From contig PBIN01000014.1 in the NCBI GenBank assembly GCA_002720855.1, positions 124,001 through 188,000 on the forward strand: a stretch of DNA of 64,000 bases, written 5' to 3'. The stretch comes from Rhodospirillaceae bacterium (GTDB lineage Bacteria; Pseudomonadota; Alphaproteobacteria; MPNO01; UBA2964). The notes beneath the pieces are model-generated. The model did no database searches. It saw only the letters and a list, made by a program, of their open reading frames with translations, and was not told the origin of the DNA. Below are positions 9,548 through 19,136 of this stretch, in pieces (within the stretch, counting starts at the first letter, position 1; each line of letters opens with the position of its first letter). Position numbers and translations under genes: made by a program.

Positions 9548-10398
9548 TCGCGTAACAAGTCGTTTATTGAGGTTCGGGATCGAGTTTTTTCGTCTACCCT
9601 TTTTACAATCACCGCACAGTATAGATTCGGCCCTGGCGAGCCGTCTGGCAGGTCCTTGCCTGCAATTGAACCGGGGACGACGACTGAATAAGCGGGGACG
9701 GTACCCATATGAATTTCTCCGGTGGCCCGATCGATAATCTTGGTAGAAGCGCCAAGAAATACACCCATGGACAACACCGCACCATCCTCAACAATGACAC
9801 CTTCTGCAACTTCAGAACGGGCTCCGACAAAGCAGTTGTCCCCGATGATAACCGGCTCTGCCTGCAAGGGCTCGAGAACACCTCCAATGCCCGCGCCGCC
9901 GGAAATATGACAATTCTTTCCAATTTGAGCGCAGGAGCCCACTGTTGCCCATGTGTCAACCATTGTGCCGGAATCGACGTAGGCACCAATATTGACGAAG
10001 CTCGGCATCAGTACGACGCCCGGCGCAATATACGACCCGCGTCGGACAGTACAGTTTGGTACAGCGCGAAAGCCGGCATCCCGAAAGCGTGCATCATCCC
10101 AGCCGGAAAATTTTGAAGCCACTTTATCAAACCAGGGAGCTTCGCCGCGTACCGGGTCGGTCGGACCCCCAGGCATCGGTACGTTGTCGAAGAGACGGAA
10201 TGAAAGCAGAACGGCCTTTTTGAGCCATTGTTCAACCTGCCAGCTACCGTCCGATTTATGAGCGACGCGAAACTCGCCAGAATCCAGCCCATCGAGCGAA
10301 GCCTCAATAGCATCGCGCACGGAACCGGTTGTTTCGGGCGAGACGCTGTCCCGATCTTCCCAGGCTTGATCAATTGTTGCTTGAAGGTCGCTGCTCAT
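9544..10398 (-). CDS. dapD: Tetrahydrodipicolinate N-succinyltransferase
   Basis: DapD transfers succinyl from succinyl-CoA to tetrahydrodipicolinate, the step before DapC and DapE. The central part is a left-handed beta-helix built from hexapeptide repeats ([46 protein letters not shown]), as expected for this acyltransferase family. The length of 284 is typical. It is the first gene of the dapD-dapE-membrane protein unit. A pyrimidine nucleotidase gene on the same strand ends 98 bases upstream. Confidence 0.97.
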   Translation of the reverse strand: MSSDLQATIDQAWEDRDSVSPETTGSVRDAIEASLDGLDSGEFRVAHKSDGSWQVEQWLKKAVLLSFRLFDNVPMPGGPTDPVRGEAPWFDKVASKFSGWDDARFRDAGFRAVPNCTVRRGSYIAPGVVLMPSFVNIGAYVDSGTMVDTWATVGSCAQIGKNCHISGGAGIGGVLEPLQAEPVIIGDNCFVGARSEVAEGVIVEDGAVLSMGVFLGASTKIIDRATGEIHMGTVPAYSVVVPGSIAGKDLPDGSPGPNLYCAVIVKRVDEKTRSRTSINDLLRD

Positions 10399-10496
10399 TT
10401 TTTCTACCTTTTCCCGCTCGAAAGCTGTCGTTGATTTTGGGCTCCCGCACCATAGTTACAGCCGCCTTCCTGTCAACTCCGGCAGGAGATGCGAGA

Positions 10497-11186
10497 CTAT
10501 GCCTGCGACGTTTCCAGGACGGAGGCAACCCAACTTTGCAGGTCTTCAACTACCAAGTCGATATAACTTTCAATTTCAATATCTTGAGCCCAGTCTGCAT
10601 TGGATTTTTTCCAAACTGTTTTCATGCCAAGTTCTGCTGCAGGCTCAAGATTGCGGACGATATCGTCAATCATCACAGCCCGCCCCGGGTCAATTGAATA
10701 AATGTCACATAGAACCTGATAGCTTTCGATTGCCGGTTTTGGAATATAATTTGCTGCCTGGATATCGAAAATTACCTCAAAAACATCGGGTTCGAATCCC
10801 ATTCGATCAAGCACCAGCTTGGCATGATGGGCCGAGGCGTTTGTATAGATGATCTTGCGCCCTTTAAGATTTGCAATTTCTGTGCCCAGTGCGGGGTTTG
10901 GATCGACCTCATTGAGGTCCATCGGCGTCATTTCCTCAAAATACTGTGCAGGATCAAGACCGTCATGGATCATCAGGCCGCGCAATGTGAGGCCGTATTT
11001 TCTAAAATACGATTTTTGGACTTGATGCGCTTCTTCGCGCGTAATTCCCAAATACTTGGCCACAAAACCACCCATATGTTCGTCAATATGGGCGAGCAAT
11101 CGCTTGGTTACGGGGTATAGGGTGTTATCGAGATCAAAAATCCAGGTTTCAATCTCATCAAAAGGCAATTGTTTCGGGTCGTTCAT
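10497..11186 (-). CDS. HAD-family pyrimidine 5'-nucleotidase
   Basis: This 229-residue HAD hydrolase carries motif I FDLDNTLYP (nucleophile Asp and second Asp, about residues 17-25), motif II YTNAS (about 113-117), the lysine of motif III in IPKPAIE, and motif IV MIDDIVRNL. The DLDNTLYP form is typical of the yeast Sdt1-like pyrimidine nucleotidase group. In many alphaproteobacteria this gene sits beside dapD, as here. It probably dephosphorylates pyrimidine nucleoside monophosphates; the exact substrate is inferred from family. Confidence 0.9.
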   Translation of the reverse strand: MNDPKQLPFDEIETWIFDLDNTLYPVTKRLLAHIDEHMGGFVAKYLGITREEAHQVQKSYFRKYGLTLRGLMIHDGLDPAQYFEEMTPMDLNEVDPNPALGTEIANLKGRKIIYTNASAHHAKLVLDRMGFEPDVFEVIFDIQAANYIPKPAIESYQVLCDIYSIDPGRAVMIDDIVRNLEPAAELGMKTVWKKSNADWAQDIEIESYIDLVVEDLQSWVASVLETSQA

Positions 11187-11318
11187 GCGATGTCTTTTTG
11201 GCAGGACAAGATCTGAAGGGTCGTCGTTTTATTGTCTCAGGACAACGATTCGTTAAGTCCCATTCCTTACTATCATGGCGTTTCAATTTTCGCGTCAAAA
11301 TTCGCGCACAGGTAACTC

Positions 11319-13061
11319 ATGGCGGTAACTGATTTACAGCAGGGAGGCGTTTCGGGCTACGTCGAATCTCTGCGTCGCGACCGCGACCGTTTTGTTGCCC
11401 TGGCGTTTTGCGCCTCCGACATACTCGTCGAAATTAACGCGGGTCAGGAAATTTCATTCGCTGCAGGCGCCACACAATCGCTCGTTGGGCAGGATCCCGA
11501 GGCACTTACTGGGATGTCTTTTATGGAATTTGTCCATCCTGACAACCAATTGCTCGTAAAAGAACTACTGGCAAATATGTCACCTGGCACGTGGTTGGAT
11601 CCTGTTCAGATATTTCTTTCGGGTATGTCGGGTTCAATGCTGTCCGTGACCATGACGGGATACCATCTGCCTGATATGCCGGGGCACCATTATTTCGCGT
11701 TCCGACTCAATAATTCCACATCCTCGCTGGATGTCTCCGGCAACGCCGAGCGGGATGTCGATACCGGGTTACTTAAAAAAGAAGCATTTGCGGAGCTCGC
11801 CAGCCGTCAAATTCAAGAAGCGAATAGTCGGGGCGAGCAGCTCAAACTGACGATGATCCATACCGAAGATCTCGACGAATTTCGGGACGGGTTGGACCAC
11901 GAGAGTTCAGAAAACCTCATGCGTTCGATGGGCGCGTGCTTGCAGGCCAGTTCGACCGCCGGTCAGACTGCCGGCCAACTGGATAATGGTGCTTTCGGTT
12001 TATTGCATGACGATGATTTTGATGTTTCGAAAATCACCGGCAGGATCGAAGAAATTTTTCAAACAGCCGATCCACAAGGAGTTGGAATTCCCGTCAAGAC
12101 CGGCACAGTTGACGCAGACATAGGTGATCTTAGCGACGCGGACTCAGTCAGAGTAATGCTTTACACAGTGAATCGTTTCTGTGACGGGCGAGGCGAAGAA
12201 TTCGACATGAGCAGCCTGTCCCGCAATCTTGAAGATTTAACAAGGGAAAATTCCGTAACACTTTCCAGGTTTCGTGACATCACGGACAACGGAAAATTCG
12301 ATGTTGCATTCCAGCCGATAGTTTCCCTCTTTGACGGTGCACTCCATCACTATGAGGCATTAGCCCGGTTTGACGGGAAAATCGAAGATTCTCCCTATAA
12401 GCTTATTACCTTTGCGGAAAATACCGGCATTATCGCGGATTTTGATTTGGCAATGTGCGCGCGCGTACTTAGCTGGTTGCAGGAGTGCAAGAAGCGCGGT
12501 GACGACTATTCGGTTGCTATAAATGTTTCCGGAGAATCATTGGCGAACACTGCATTTATAGCCGCTCTGCATGATCAGCTGGAGCGCGCTAAATCTGTTC
12601 GGCAAAAGTTGCTTTTCGAAATCACCGAGTCCGCAAACATAGAAGATTTGGGCGCGGCAAATCGCTTTATTCAGGGATTACGGAAGGTGGGCCACAAAGT
12701 GTGCCTGGACGACTTTGGTGCCGGTGCCGCCGCTCTGCGATACTTGCATGCGCTAGAGGTCGATATTGTCAAAATCGACGGACAATATGTGCGGAGTGCC
12801 GGGCGCAATGATCGTAATCGCGCCTTTCTCAAAGCAGTCACCGGTCTATGTCATGATCTTGGAATCGCAACCATTGCCGAAATGGTTGAGGACGAGTCTT
12901 GCGCCGACATGTTGCGGGCCTGCAATGTACGGTTTGGTCAAGGTTATCTATTCGGAAAATCGAGTTTTGCCATAGGAAATTCGTCGGAAGCTTCCGACGC
13001 GACAATTGTAACTGTTCAGCAACAATGGCGATTACAGGGCCGTTTTCCGTCCACACATTGA
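11319..13061 (+). CDS. PAS / degenerate GGDEF / EAL cyclic-di-GMP phosphodiesterase
   Basis: This is a cytoplasmic signalling protein of 580 residues. It has an N-terminal PAS-like domain (about 20-140), a GGDEF-like region without the signature (about 145-290, where the GGDEF site reads as QLDNGAFGLL) and a C-terminal EAL domain (about 325-565). The EAL residues look complete: EAL in YEALARF, Asn in INVSGE, Glu in FEITES, the DDFGAG loop, Lys in VKIDG, Glu in AEMVED and Gln in FGQGYLFG. I predict an active c-di-GMP phosphodiesterase whose GGDEF part is only regulatory. No membrane helix is evident. A GGDEF protein gene follows 34 bases downstream. Confidence 0.92.
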   Translation: MAVTDLQQGGVSGYVESLRRDRDRFVALAFCASDILVEINAGQEISFAAGATQSLVGQDPEALTGMSFMEFVHPDNQLLVKELLANMSPGTWLDPVQIFLSGMSGSMLSVTMTGYHLPDMPGHHYFAFRLNNSTSSLDVSGNAERDVDTGLLKKEAFAELASRQIQEANSRGEQLKLTMIHTEDLDEFRDGLDHESSENLMRSMGACLQASSTAGQTAGQLDNGAFGLLHDDDFDVSKITGRIEEIFQTADPQGVGIPVKTGTVDADIGDLSDADSVRVMLYTVNRFCDGRGEEFDMSSLSRNLEDLTRENSVTLSRFRDITDNGKFDVAFQPIVSLFDGALHHYEALARFDGKIEDSPYKLITFAENTGIIADFDLAMCARVLSWLQECKKRGDDYSVAINVSGESLANTAFIAALHDQLERAKSVRQKLLFEITESANIEDLGAANRFIQGLRKVGHKVCLDDFGAGAAALRYLHALEVDIVKIDGQYVRSAGRNDRNRAFLKAVTGLCHDLGIATIAEMVEDESCADMLRACNVRFGQGYLFGKSSFAIGNSSEASDATIVTVQQQWRLQGRFPSTH

Positions 13062-13095
13062 ACCAAAACGATTTAGGACTATTCGCATCTTAAAC

Positions 13096-14823
13096 ATGCC
13101 GTCTTTCCTTTCAAAATTGTCCCGAGGGCCAGGGTCGGCGCGCGATTTCTTTAGGACAATCGCGGAAACAAGCGACGACTTTGATGCATACGAGGCACCC
13201 GTCGCAATTATGGATTTATCCGGCGACCTGGTTTTTGCGAACGATATGGCGCGCAAAGCGATAGGCGCGCTCGATCTCAGGGAAAGGGCGGTGATTAAAA
13301 AAGAGCTGGCTGAAGTCAATTCGGCCAAATCAGTGAAAAATATTGAGGTTACATGCGATCAGAAGAGTCCGGTCAGTGACCAGGTTGAACGACAGACCTA
13401 CGAACTCCAATTTCTGCCTTTGGGTCTGGATGATCTGTTTTTTGTTCTTGGTAGAAACATCGCCTTCGAAAAATCCTTTAGGCGTGCGCTCACCGACTCG
13501 CGTCAACGCTACAAGGATCTCGTAGAGATTTGTGGAGATTTCTGCTGGGAAACAGATGACAAGGGAATGTTCGTCTTTGTTTCGCCGTCGGGCGCGCTTG
13601 GCTATGAAGCGGAGCAGCTTGTCGGGTCGAAGGCGATCGATTTTATTGATCAGCAAAGTGTTGGAGCGTCTCCCTTCTCTGCGACCTCTCAGGTGTCTGA
13701 TGTTGATGTTTGGTTTCGGCGGGCCGATGAAAAGCTCGCCTGTCTATTGGTGTCAGCGCGTCCGCTGTTGAATGCCGATGGTCGATATCAGGGCGCGCGC
13801 GGCGTATGTCGTGACGTAACGGCGGAGCGGGAGAACGAAAGAGAATTGGCCCGGGTACAAATTCGTGAAAAGCTGATTGCACACATCAATCAGACCATCC
13901 GCGATACAGTCGAGCCTTCATCAATGTTGGATACGGCTGTTCGAATTATCGCACAATCCATAAATGCTGAAGGGTGTCAAATTCTGCGAACAGACCAGGA
14001 TGGCGGGTTTCATCAAGCTGCGTGGTTTGGCAATACAATGCCGGAAAATCTGGCTATCTCCGCTGCGCTGGCACAAATTCAAACCGACAACCGTATTTTT
14101 TGTGGTAATCACGATGGTTTCGCTTTTTTGGCGGTCGCTACGTCCTGCCAGCAGGAAACCAATGGCGCCATCGTCCTGTGGCGAAATTCGGTAGACGCCG
14201 AATGGGCCGTAGAGGATAGAGACTTACTCGTTGATGTCTCCGTCCATATGGGAATAGCACTTCAACAAATTTACTATCAACTCGAGCTTGAAACATTGTC
14301 GCGCACAGATCCCCTAACGGGTTTGCTTAACAGGCGTGCTTTTACCGGAGAGCTTGAAAATCGGGTTGAGCGTGCAGCCGAAACAGGCTCACAGGGCGCT
14401 CTCATCTATATTGATCTCGATAACTTCAAGCCAGTGAATGATATTCTGGGGTATCAAAAAGGCGACGAAGCGCTTGTTGTTGTTTCAAAAATGCTAACCG
14501 AAGCGACCCGGGCTGGCGATCTTATCGCACGGCTCGGCGGCGATGAGTTCGCCCTTTGGCTGGACCGTACCGACGAAAGTGCAGCCACTCTGCGTGCACA
14601 GGAAATGCTTCAATCTTCGAAATGTTTAAAGCCCTATTCTGGCGACCCAGAACGACCACTTGGTATTTCACTGGGAATCGCCATTCACAGTTCAGTTACG
14701 GGAGAGAGCGTTGAAGAACTGACGACGCGCGCCGACAATGCAATGTATGACGTCAAGCACAATGGGAAGGCCGGATACGCCGTTGCTGACCAGAATTTGA
14801 ACCATAATCGACAGGCGATATAA
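13096..14823 (+). CDS. PAS-GAF-GGDEF diguanylate cyclase
   Basis: This 575-residue cytoplasmic protein has a PAS-like region (about 25-120), a second PAS domain with C-terminal PAC segment (about 135-250, ending ARGVCRDVTAERE), a GAF-like domain (about 270-405) and a GGDEF domain (about 410-565). The cyclase signature reads ARLGGDEFALW and is preceded by the inhibitory-site RxxD (RAGD) at the canonical five-residue spacing. I therefore predict an active, product-inhibited diguanylate cyclase. With the EAL protein upstream, the locus encodes both synthesis and breakdown of c-di-GMP. Confidence 0.93.
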   Translation: MPSFLSKLSRGPGSARDFFRTIAETSDDFDAYEAPVAIMDLSGDLVFANDMARKAIGALDLRERAVIKKELAEVNSAKSVKNIEVTCDQKSPVSDQVERQTYELQFLPLGLDDLFFVLGRNIAFEKSFRRALTDSRQRYKDLVEICGDFCWETDDKGMFVFVSPSGALGYEAEQLVGSKAIDFIDQQSVGASPFSATSQVSDVDVWFRRADEKLACLLVSARPLLNADGRYQGARGVCRDVTAERENERELARVQIREKLIAHINQTIRDTVEPSSMLDTAVRIIAQSINAEGCQILRTDQDGGFHQAAWFGNTMPENLAISAALAQIQTDNRIFCGNHDGFAFLAVATSCQQETNGAIVLWRNSVDAEWAVEDRDLLVDVSVHMGIALQQIYYQLELETLSRTDPLTGLLNRRAFTGELENRVERAAETGSQGALIYIDLDNFKPVNDILGYQKGDEALVVVSKMLTEATRAGDLIARLGGDEFALWLDRTDESAATLRAQEMLQSSKCLKPYSGDPERPLGISLGIAIHSSVTGESVEELTTRADNAMYDVKHNGKAGYAVADQNLNHNRQAI

Positions 14824-14825
14824 AG

Positions 14826-16112
14826 ATGAGCGGATTACTTTCTAGGCTGTTGGGGCGCGCTAGGGCGGGAACCGGTAAGATCGATTATGAGCGGGCGAAA
14901 GAACTCGCCGCCAATGAGTCGGCTGCCGAACGGGGGGCTCTGGCGGCGCGAACCGATGTGGAACCTGAAATTCTCTATTTTCTCGCCGAGGATAGTGACG
15001 TCAATGTTCGTCGAGCTGTTGCGTCGAATACTGCAGCACCGGTGCATGTTGGTTCATTGCTGGCTGAAGACGATGATGAAGACGTTCGTTGCAATCTGGC
15101 GCAACGAATAGGCCAACTCGCGCCACAACTCGATCCATCGGCGCGCGAAAGGGTTGGGCATATCGTTGGTGACGTACTTGAAACGCTTGCCAGAGATCAG
15201 CTTCCCCGTGTGCGCCAGATACTGGCAGAGGAACTAAAGGACTCTGATGTGGTCCCGATCTCAGTCGTAGATCGGTTGGCGCGGGATAAGGATATGCTTG
15301 TTTCTGCACCAATATTGGAATTTTCGCCGTTGCTCGACGACGACACTCTTCTCGATATAATTCAGGGTGCACCCGAAAGTGATGCGTTAGCCGCTATATC
15401 CAGCCGTGGTAACTTGTCTGAATCAGTGTCGGAAGCGGTTGTTGCCAGTGACGATGAACAGGCTGTCGCGGCGCTCCTTTCCAACCAAAGTGCCCAAATT
15501 CGCGAAGAAACATTAGATGTTTTGGTCGAAAACGCGCCATCCAAACCGAGCTGGCACAAGCCGTTGGCCCGGCGTCCGGCACTTTCGCAAACGGCAATAA
15601 GGCGATTGTCTGAGTTCGTTGCCTCCAACCTTTTACGAGATCTGGAACGGCGGCGTGATATTGATTCCGATACTGCAATGGCCATCAATGACGCGATGAA
15701 AAAACGTCTCATTGAGGAAGAGACTGAGGATGTTGATGAGAACATAGAAGAAGGTGAAGATCGTGAACTCGCTGATGAAAAAGCCAAACGGCTTTATGAG
15801 GCCGGTGAGCTAGATGAAGAAAGCATTATTGCGGCACTCAATCGCGGCGAAAGAGGCTTCGTAACTGAAGCACTGGCCTTAATGGGGGAGATTCCGGTCA
15901 TTGTGGTAAGCAAGGCAGTTGCAATGAATAGTGCAAAGGGTATGACCGCGGTTGCCTGGAAAGCTGGGTTATCCATGAATTCCGCCGTAGAGCTGCAGCT
16001 CAGACTGGCACGGGTTGAACCCTCAAAGGCCGTGCATCCAAGGCCCGGCCGGGAGTTTCCGATGAGCGATGAAGATATGCTCTGGCAGATAAATTTTTTC
16101 GGCGGACAATAG
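14826..16112 (+). CDS. DUF2336 domain protein (alphaproteobacterial, HEAT-like)
   Basis: This 428-residue protein fits the DUF2336 family, a mostly alphaproteobacterial group of alpha-helical, HEAT-like proteins of unsettled function. Repeated helical units with runs such as LAEDSDVNVRRAVASN and LAEDDDEDVRCNLAQR are visible from about residue 45 to 250. A very acidic stretch (about 300-325) is followed by a C-terminal part containing MSDEDMLWQINFFGG. The start is two bases after the GGDEF stop. DUF2336 genes are often found near signal-transduction genes, so a partner role in c-di-GMP signalling is a reasonable inference from context. Confidence 0.85.
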   Translation: MSGLLSRLLGRARAGTGKIDYERAKELAANESAAERGALAARTDVEPEILYFLAEDSDVNVRRAVASNTAAPVHVGSLLAEDDDEDVRCNLAQRIGQLAPQLDPSARERVGHIVGDVLETLARDQLPRVRQILAEELKDSDVVPISVVDRLARDKDMLVSAPILEFSPLLDDDTLLDIIQGAPESDALAAISSRGNLSESVSEAVVASDDEQAVAALLSNQSAQIREETLDVLVENAPSKPSWHKPLARRPALSQTAIRRLSEFVASNLLRDLERRRDIDSDTAMAINDAMKKRLIEEETEDVDENIEEGEDRELADEKAKRLYEAGELDEESIIAALNRGERGFVTEALALMGEIPVIVVSKAVAMNSAKGMTAVAWKAGLSMNSAVELQLRLARVEPSKAVHPRPGREFPMSDEDMLWQINFFGGQ

Positions 16113-16181
16113 CCAGACTGGCAAACCGATTGTGAACGGCCTAATTTGAACAATCTAGGCTGTTAAATTTCCGGTTTCGCT

Positions 16182-16960
16182 TTGTCTGGCACTGAAAATA
16201 TTTCTGAAAGAGATGACTCGGCTTCCATGCCAGATGGTGCTGCGCGCCTGCGGGTCGAGCAATTGATCAAGTCCTATCGCTTGGGTGAAGAAAGCATCGA
16301 TGTTTTGCGGGGGCTCAGCCTATCGGTTTCGGCTGGCGAGATCGTCTCGATAATGGGACCAAGCGGTTCAGGGAAAACAACACTTCTCAATTGTATCTCT
16401 GGAATCGATTCGCCTGACGCCGGAGATGTATCGATTACTCATCCGAAAAAGCGCGAACAAATTTGCGACGCCATGATATCGGTATGGTGTTTCAGTTCTT
16501 CAATCTTGTGCCAACGCTGACGGTCCGTGAAAATGTTGCATTGCCTTTTTTGATTGCGCGCAATGCGAACGCTGAAACGGATAGCCGCGTCGAGGCGCTC
16601 ATGGAAAGAGTTGGTATTGCTAAGCGTTCGGAACACCGCCCATACCAGCTATCCGGCGGTGAGATGCAATTGGCATCCATAGCGCGAGCGCTTGCGCATC
16701 ATCCGGCGGCAATATTGGCGGATGAGCCAACCGGCAACGTTAATCCGGCTGTTGGTCGGTCAATTATGGACACGTTGCGCGATGTCGCAAAATCGGAAGA
16801 GACCGCGGTTCTTCTGGTTACCCATAGCCCTGAACATGCCGCTTGGTCAGATCGTGTGTGTTTTCTCAAGGATGGAGTGATCGCTGGAGAATGTATTCAA
16901 GAGGGCAAATCCGATGATGCACGCGCTATTCACGAAGCTCTTCTGAATCTGGGCATCTAG
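16182..16960 (+). pseudogene. MacB/LolD-type ABC transporter ATPase, frameshifted
   Basis: Two reading frames together encode one ATPase. The first (from TTG 16182 or ATG 16227) contains Walker A GPSGSGKTT and reads correctly to about 16430. The second, shifted frame is correct from about 16430-16441, where it reads SSEKARTNLRRHDIGMVFQ (Q-loop), and continues with LSGGEMQ, Walker B ILADEPTGN and the VTHS H-loop to 16960. The segment between the Walker A domain and SEKART is also a few residues shorter than usual, so the change looks like a small deletion with loss of frame. The LSGGE helix is unusual too (QLASIARAL rather than the common QRVAIARAL). Either a real mutation or an assembly error is possible. 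The FtsX permease partner downstream is intact. Confidence 0.85.
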
Positions 16961-16971
16961 GGCAGAGAAGA

Positions 16972-19128
16972 ATGTTGTCCACCCTCGGATTAGCCGGACT
17001 TCTTGCATGGCGCAGCCTGCGGCATCATCGCGTGGTGGCAATCGCGACCGTACTCGGTGTTGCAATCGGCATGACTGTCGTCTGCGCAGTACTCATTGTC
17101 GACAACAATACGAGAGCTGTGGCAATAGCCAATCCGATCGAAGAAGCCACAGGAGGAAACAAGGCCGAACCCAATGTGCTGTCGCGGCAATATCTCGGGA
17201 TTCCGGCCATTAGCATCGCACCTCGAATCGAAAGTATTAAATTTGAACGCAGCGGCGAAGAGGTTAGCAGTGGGCTGGTGCCCTCCCAGCGAGGTCAGGG
17301 GAGGTTGGCAAACAATAAAAAGACGCTGGCGGCACAAGGCGAAGAGGACTATGTCGCGATGCGCCTTGCCGTGCGACTCTCTTCCTTACTGACGTTTCTG
17401 GTGGGCGCCGTCATCGTATTTTTTACGATGCGTTTTTCAGTTGCCGCGCGGGCCCGGGAGTTTTGTTTACTTCTGTGTCTCGGGGAAAGTCGCGCCGGCG
17501 TAGCGATCTCTTTGTTATTGGAAGCCGCAATACTGGGCATTCTAGGAACTATTGTGGGACTTTTGCTTTCGATGCCAGCGGGTCGCATGCTTTTGGCGGA
17601 AGGAATATCCACGACGGGCCAGAGGCCGGTTGGAAGTGCAATCATCCCGTGGCCCGAATTACTGGCAATGACCGGGGTCAGCGTGATGATTGCGTTGCTT
17701 GGCGTGGCCGGGCCGGTGCGTTCCATTTTTCGAATGGAAATTGCCCAAGTGTTGCAGCCGGGTTTTCTCAGTGAAGACGCGCAAGGTAGAGATCTAAAAC
17801 CGACCGGACTTTGGTGGCTCCTGCCACCGGCAATCGCTGCGGCTTATGTTCTTGGAAGGCCCTTTCTCATCTCCTGGCTGTCCGTCGTCCATTTTTTTCT
17901 TTTCGAAGCCGCTTTTGTGACAATATTGGCGGCAGCAACGCTGTGGTGGGTTACGCCTTTGCTGCGTGGCACCATTCGTATCTTCGAAAGTGCAATCAAA
18001 CCCATCCTGCCGCTTGAAGCATTGTTGACAGGCAGAAGAATGCGGCTGGCGGTAAAGCAGATTGGCTTCGCCGTCATTGGAATTGTGTTGGTGTTTTCAA
18101 TGCTTACCGCATTGCATGACATTACCCGTTCGCTTAAAGACGAGATTGCACGGTGGAGTCAGGTTGCGCTCGTCCCGTACATTTTTTACGAGCGCACGTC
18201 GGTGCCGTCCGAACCAGAGGCCTTTAAAGACCTGATTGAGTTGAATGAACTGGTGTTCTATCGACTGTCTCAAAAGCTACCCGGTGCTTTGCCGATGCGG
18301 CTCGTAAAGTCAGATGATGTAAATCCTGTGCGTGAGGCCGTTGGTCGTCCACTTCTTTTACCGGGTACCGTCATATTTTCAAAAACGCTCGCCGCACGGT
18401 TCGATCTAACGATCGGCGATAAGATCATCATCGCTCAAAAAGAAAAGACGCATCGATTTGAATTGATTGATGTCGCGGACGATCTCGGATTCTATTCAGA
18501 AGACGGGAAATATATCGACCTTAGGTCCTATGCGATCTTTAGCGATGGCAATCCGCTATTCGAAGGTAATCTGGAACGAACGTTAGGCCTTTATGGCGTC
18601 GCCCAGTTTAAGGACGGGTCTTTGCCGCTATATCGTCCGATACGTAATGATGCCTTATACCCCTATTACCTGAGAACAAGATTTGGATTGGTGAGCGGGT
18701 ATCTACAGACGAAGGAGATCGACCGTGATTTCCTGATATTTGATTTCATCCTGGTCATGACGATTATTCTCGCAACAATTGGTGTTGCGAATACTTTGTT
18801 GATTCAAGTTCATGGCCGTGAGCGCGAGTTTTCCGTTCTGAGAACCATCGGTATGGACAAATTTCAGGTCATCAAAATGCTTGTTGCTGAGGGGCTAATT
18901 GTCGGATTTGTTGGCGCACTCCTCGCGGCGGTTGTCGGCAATATTTTGGGGGCGGTGAGCGTTTCTTTTCTAGATCATTTTACGCTTTTTGATTACCGCT
19001 TCCTGATATCGATTTATGCGACGGGGGTTATTTCTTTGATTTGTATTGTTACCTGTCTGATCGCGTCTATATATCCCGCGGTTGTTGCCGCACGAACATC
19101 TTCCGCCGAGTCCCTGCATTACGAATGA
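16972..19128 (+). CDS. FtsX/MacB-like ABC transporter permease
   Basis: This 718-residue inner-membrane protein has about eight to ten hydrophobic helices and two FtsX-type units. The second is very clear near the C-terminus, with EREFSVLRTIGMDKFQVIKMLVAEG and the final membrane helix. A large soluble, probably periplasmic segment lies at about residues 390-580. Such proteins move lipoproteins, lipids or peptides, or act as mechanotransmitters, together with an ATPase like the one encoded just upstream. The start ATG is 11 bases after that gene. The substrate cannot be told from sequence. Confidence 0.9.
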   Translation: MLSTLGLAGLLAWRSLRHHRVVAIATVLGVAIGMTVVCAVLIVDNNTRAVAIANPIEEATGGNKAEPNVLSRQYLGIPAISIAPRIESIKFERSGEEVSSGLVPSQRGQGRLANNKKTLAAQGEEDYVAMRLAVRLSSLLTFLVGAVIVFFTMRFSVAARAREFCLLLCLGESRAGVAISLLLEAAILGILGTIVGLLLSMPAGRMLLAEGISTTGQRPVGSAIIPWPELLAMTGVSVMIALLGVAGPVRSIFRMEIAQVLQPGFLSEDAQGRDLKPTGLWWLLPPAIAAAYVLGRPFLISWLSVVHFFLFEAAFVTILAAATLWWVTPLLRGTIRIFESAIKPILPLEALLTGRRMRLAVKQIGFAVIGIVLVFSMLTALHDITRSLKDEIARWSQVALVPYIFYERTSVPSEPEAFKDLIELNELVFYRLSQKLPGALPMRLVKSDDVNPVREAVGRPLLLPGTVIFSKTLAARFDLTIGDKIIIAQKEKTHRFELIDVADDLGFYSEDGKYIDLRSYAIFSDGNPLFEGNLERTLGLYGVAQFKDGSLPLYRPIRNDALYPYYLRTRFGLVSGYLQTKEIDRDFLIFDFILVMTIILATIGVANTLLIQVHGREREFSVLRTIGMDKFQVIKMLVAEGLIVGFVGALLAAVVGNILGAVSVSFLDHFTLFDYRFLISIYATGVISLICIVTCLIASIYPAVVAARTSSAESLHYE

Positions 19129-19136
19129 CGCACGCT

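Noticed and set aside
10788-10803. A T-loop-like GGTTCGAATCCC sequence suggesting a tRNA
   Set aside because: It lies inside the HAD nucleotidase coding sequence, with no acceptor stem or anticodon arm around it.
16182-16960. Programmed frameshift for the ABC ATPase
   Set aside because: The A-rich stretch at 16446-16450 lies in the segment where frame 2 is already correct (SEKART), so slippage there cannot join the two frames.
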